DNA of 8,555 bases from Phycisphaerae bacterium. GTDB taxonomy: Bacteria > Planctomycetota > Phycisphaerae > Phycisphaerales > SM1A02. The stretch is taken from NCBI GenBank assembly GCA_016873355.1, contig VGXK01000067.1:1-8555 (forward strand), in the 5' to 3' direction. The notes under the pieces are model-generated. The model did no database searches and was not told the origin of the DNA. It saw only the letters and a list, made by a program, of their open reading frames with translations. This document shows positions 6,018 through 8,555 of the stretch, one piece after another. A program made the translations under genes and the position numbers. The stretch's first letter is position 1. Every line of letters begins with the position of its first letter.

Positions 6018-8555
6018 CGGGCGCGGCCCCGTTCGCCGGCGCCTCGCCGTCGACGGATGGAGTGCCGCTCGCCGCGGGCGGCACGGAGCCGGGCGATTGA
6101 TCGGCTGGACGGTCGGGCGCGAAGACGAACTCTCCGCGCTCGACCGTCCAGTCGTTTCCGAAGAATCCGGCCGCGCGCACGCCGGCGAGCCCCGTCTGCA
6201 GCATGTCGGCCTCGAGCACCGTGAGATCGGGGAATCCCACGCCGCTCACGAAGTACGGCATGCGCTCGGCGAGGCGCTGACCGATGGGACCGGTGCCGGC
6301 CACCGCGCCGACGCTCGCCGTGGTGCTGTCGGGACGCGGCCGCACGAAGAGCGCGCAGAGGTCGTCCCCGGCGATCGTGCGCGATCCGATCTGCACGGAA
6401 CCCCGATGCACCTGCACCGGGCTCTCGCGCAGCAGTCGATTCCATGCCAGGTTCGTCTCGGCGTTGCCGTAGAGAACCACGTTGCGATCGGGATGGGCCT
6501 CGGGCTGGAACGCCGAGTCGGCCATGATCTCGAAGGAGCCGTTGCCGCGATACCAGAAGCTCTCGGCGTCGTATCGCGCCTTGCGGCGCACGAGATCGTT
6601 CTCCTCCGGCGTGCCCGCGGTGCCGTAGACGAGCAGCACGCGATTGCGGAACGAATCCTTGAACGGGCCGCCGCGCCGATGGCTCTTCTGCCCCGGGCTC
6701 GGGGCCGTGCTCACGCGCCAGCCGCGCTCGTCGCGCTCCAGCCAGAGCTGCCCGCCCGGCGGCCACGGGATGTCGGCGATCGTGCCGCCGTCGAGCGATG
6801 CCGTGATCGGCGCTTCGCCGGGGATGCCGGCGGCCGGCAGATCGATCATGAGCCTCGAGACGTTCGACGTCGTGCCGCGAACGATCCTCGCCGCGGGATC
6901 GCGCGCGAGATCGATCTTCGAGAGCTCGAACGCCTTCGGCTGCGAATCGACGAGCGCCCAGTCGCAGCGAGCGCTGACGGCCGGTGACGCGGTCACGAAT
7001 CGAATCGCGCTTCGCTGCGACGACGGCGCCAGCGAGCGCTGGCGCAGGAACTCCATGAGCGGCGGCCAGTCGACGCACTCGTTGCCCCACCAGTGGCCGG
7101 CGCCCGGTCGCTCGTAGTAGACGAAGTCCGAGTGGAACTGCCCGAGCTCGGAGCGCATGGCGCGAGCGTTCGAGACGGAGACGTTGTCGTCGGCATCTCC
7201 GTGCAGGATGTAGACGCCCATGCGCTCGAGGTTCTCGCGAAGGCGCAGCGTCTGGCTCGGGAGCGCGGCGCGGAGCAGCAGCGCCGCCATCGGGTCGGCC
7301 GGATCGAACTCGGCTCCCGGCGACGGGAACGAGATCCAGCCCGCGCTCGGCGCCGTCGCGGCGAAGCGATCGGGATGGTGCACCGCCATCTGCCAGGCGC
7401 CGTGGCCTCCCATCGAGTGACCGGTGACCCATTGGCGCTGCGGATCGGTTCCGAGCGAGCGCTGCGCCTGTTCGAGCACTTCGAGCGCGTCGAGGCGACC
7501 CCAGTCCTCCCAGTCGAATCCGTAGGGTCGCCGATTCGTCGGCGCCACCACGTGCGCCCAGGGCTTGCGGCCGTACGCGTCGGCCTGACCCGACGCTTCG
7601 ACGCTCGCGCCGTGCAGCGAGAGGATGAGTCCCGGAGGCGACGGCGCGTCCGCCGGCGGATTCGCCGGCCGCACCGCGTAATACTGCACGCTGCCGTCGA
7701 TCTGGCTGAGAAAGGTGACGCGGCGCTTCGCGGATTCGTCGATCACCGGCAGCTCGATCGCGAGTTCGGCGTTCGTGGCCCGACCGGGAGCGATGAGCGA
7801 GAGCGTGACGGGAACGGCGCCCGGCGCCGCCGGCGCGGGTCCCGCCACGCGCACGCGCGCCTTGTGGATCCCGAACGCGGGAACGCCCGGCACCGCGTTG
7901 TCGATCGGATCGGCGCCCGTGATCGAAGCGCGAATGACGGCTCCCTGGAGCGGCGCGTTCGTGGGATTCACCACGATCACGCCGAGCAGCGCGTCGATCG
8001 GGCGACCGACGATCAGATCGGGCGCGGTGAGATCCTTGCGATCGAGCCACGGCGCCGGCGGATCGGGAAGCGGCAGAAGCCGGGCTCGAAGCACGCCGCC
8101 GTTCGCGGCGAAGAGCAGATCGTTCGTTCCCTGCCGCAACTCGATGGGGATCACGAAGTGACCGTATTGATAGGGGTCGCCGGTGCGCGGCTCGCCGTTC
8201 ACGAAGACCATCGTGTGTCGCCCGGCCTCGAGCAGCATCGGCCGCGCCTTGTCGCTCTCGATGCGCACGAAGGCGTAACCGCCGCGCAGCGCTTCGTCGC
8301 GCAGGAAGCCGTCGTCGCCGGCGGTGACCTTGGTCCAGGTTCGCGTGGACCCGTCGGGAAGCAGGATCGTCTCGCCTTCGACGGGCGCCTTGAAGGCGCC
8401 GCGCACCATCGCGGCTTCGACGGGATCGAGGCGGATCGGCGCGCGACGGCCGCGGATCACGCCGCCGACGACGAGCGCTTCGCGCACTTCGACGGGCTGC
8501 GGCGCCGGCGGCGCCGGCGCGGGCGCCGGCGGCTGCGCCGGTGCCGTCGGGGCGG
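5911..8555 (-). CDS. Large exported-type alpha/beta hydrolase (esterase/prolyl-oligopeptidase-like), N-terminus outside window
   Basis: The frame is open from the right edge to TGA at 5911-5913 (881 residues visible), so the true start and any signal peptide are not seen. Counting from the codon at 8487: just upstream lies a Pro/Ala-rich linker. Residues about 1-145 look like a beta-sandwich, with VFVNGEPRTGDPY and IPIELRQGTNDLL typical of carbohydrate-binding-like folds. A second beta-rich region follows to about 265. The catalytic domain (about 270-490) has LHG near 291-293, Ser358 in GHSMGGHGAW, Asp433 in HGDADDNV and His465 in GAGHWWG, a complete triad. A C-terminal domain of about 300 residues follows, with conserved-looking blocks FRNRVLLVYGTAGTPEEN, YRGNGSFEIMAD, VVLYGNAETN and YFVSGVGFPDL. 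I recall similar architecture in planctomycete exported hydrolases but no assigned function. The last 65-70 residues are Pro/Ser/Thr-rich, extending into the peptidase gene. The substrate is unknown; an ester, peptide or polysaccharide-linked acyl group is possible. Confidence 0.85.
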   Translation of the reverse strand, partial: APTAPAQPPAPAPAPPAPQPVEVREALVVGGVIRGRRAPIRLDPVEAAMVRGAFKAPVEGETILLPDGSTRTWTKVTAGDDGFLRDEALRGGYAFVRIESDKARPMLLEAGRHTMVFVNGEPRTGDPYQYGHFVIPIELRQGTNDLLFAANGGVLRARLLPLPDPPAPWLDRKDLTAPDLIVGRPIDALLGVIVVNPTNAPLQGAVIRASITGADPIDNAVPGVPAFGIHKARVRVAGPAPAAPGAVPVTLSLIAPGRATNAELAIELPVIDESAKRRVTFLSQIDGSVQYYAVRPANPPADAPSPPGLILSLHGASVEASGQADAYGRKPWAHVVAPTNRRPYGFDWEDWGRLDALEVLEQAQRSLGTDPQRQWVTGHSMGGHGAWQMAVHHPDRFAATAPSAGWISFPSPGAEFDPADPMAALLLRAALPSQTLRLRENLERMGVYILHGDADDNVSVSNARAMRSELGQFHSDFVYYERPGAGHWWGNECVDWPPLMEFLRQRSLAPSSQRSAIRFVTASPAVSARCDWALVDSQPKAFELSKIDLARDPAARIVRGTTSNVSRLMIDLPAAGIPGEAPITASLDGGTIADIPWPPGGQLWLERDERGWRVSTAPSPGQKSHRRGGPFKDSFRNRVLLVYGTAGTPEENDLVRRKARYDAESFWYRGNGSFEIMADSAFQPEAHPDRNVVLYGNAETNLAWNRLLRESPVQVHRGSVQIGSRTIAGDDLCALFVRPRPDSTTASVGAVAGTGPIGQRLAERMPYFVSGVGFPDLTVLEADMLQTGLAGVRAAGFFGNDWTVERGEFVFAPDRPADQSPGSVPPAASGTPSVDGEAPANGAAPVNGSPTSESPKPGVPKPESPTTEPPKAATPSRPEG
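5943..6017. repeat. Degenerate 15-bp tandem repeat (five units) coding on both strands
   Basis: Five 15-base units start at 5943, 5958, 5973, 5988 and 6003, and each begins TCGG. Examples are TCGGAGACTCCGGCT, TCGGGACGCCCGGCT and TCGGGGACTCCGAAG. On the plus strand they give the peptidase tail SAAPS, SETPA, SGRPA, SGTPK, SGSR-stop, so the stop codon is the end of the fifth unit. On the minus strand the same bases give SPTSE, SPKPG, VPKPE, SPTTE, PPKAA in the tail of the opposing hydrolase. The period equals five codons, so both reading frames are kept whatever the number of units. Confidence 0.8.
8500..8547. repeat. GC-rich simple repeat encoding a Pro/Ala linker
   Basis: GGCGCCGGC-like words recur through this stretch. 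On the minus strand they encode alternating Ala and Pro with a few Gln (APAQPPAPAPAPPAPQ), a flexible linker immediately before the first folded region of the alpha/beta hydrolase. Such linkers often follow a signal peptide in exported proteins, which fits the proposed location, but the signal itself lies beyond the window edge. Confidence 0.7.

Noticed and set aside
4517..6100. A 527-codon plus-strand frame within the peptidase gene
   Set aside because: Arg-rich shift-frame shadow of the peptidase without any recognisable fold or ribosome site.
5744..8050. A 768-codon minus-strand frame overlapping the alpha/beta hydrolase
   Set aside because: It is another frame of the same strand, giving an Arg/Gly/Ser-rich product without motifs; the correct frame shows GHSMGG, HGDADDNV and GAGHWWG.

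Overview
The window is GC-rich bacterial chromosomal DNA, most likely from a planctomycete and perhaps from the Phycisphaerae. Two features point there: secreted proteins ending in a PEP-CTERM-like tail (VPAP, a short hydrophobic stretch, then RRRR), and a large exported alpha/beta hydrolase with extra domains. The assignment is inferred from protein style, because the window has no rRNA or other phylogenetic marker. I saw no tRNA, CRISPR array, transposase or integrase, and nothing that marks the region as recently acquired.

Left part (1-979, plus strand): the C-terminal tail of a probable F-type ATP synthase epsilon subunit is followed after 11 bases by scpB, which encodes a chromosome-segregation/condensin partner protein. 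A strong perfect inverted repeat at 919-950 separates this pair from the next genes, which run the other way.

Middle part (980-3672, minus strand): two tandem paralogous genes encode small exported proteins with PEP-CTERM-like sorting tails. Each has a strong GGAGG ribosome binding site just before ATG-GGT-TC. Upstream of them on the same strand lies a DusB-type tRNA-dihydrouridine synthase gene.

Right part (3673-8555): a divergent spacer leads to a plus-strand gene for an exported S9-family (prolyl oligopeptidase/acylaminoacyl-peptidase-like) serine peptidase with a complete Ser-Asp-His triad. Convergent to it is a large minus-strand gene, open at the right edge, for an exported alpha/beta hydrolase with an N-terminal beta-rich region, a complete triad and a long C-terminal domain. 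The two genes overlap tail to tail by 107 bases. Within the overlap a degenerate 15-bp tandem repeat encodes a pentapeptide repeat on each strand, giving low-complexity Pro/Ser-rich tails to both proteins. This is the most unusual structure in the window.

No pathway joins the genes clearly. ATP synthase, ScpB and Dus are housekeeping proteins; the other four products look exported and would act at or beyond the cell surface. I found no convincing new multi-gene system. The overlap repeat, the multidomain hydrolase and the paralogous surface proteins are the points that merit checking.
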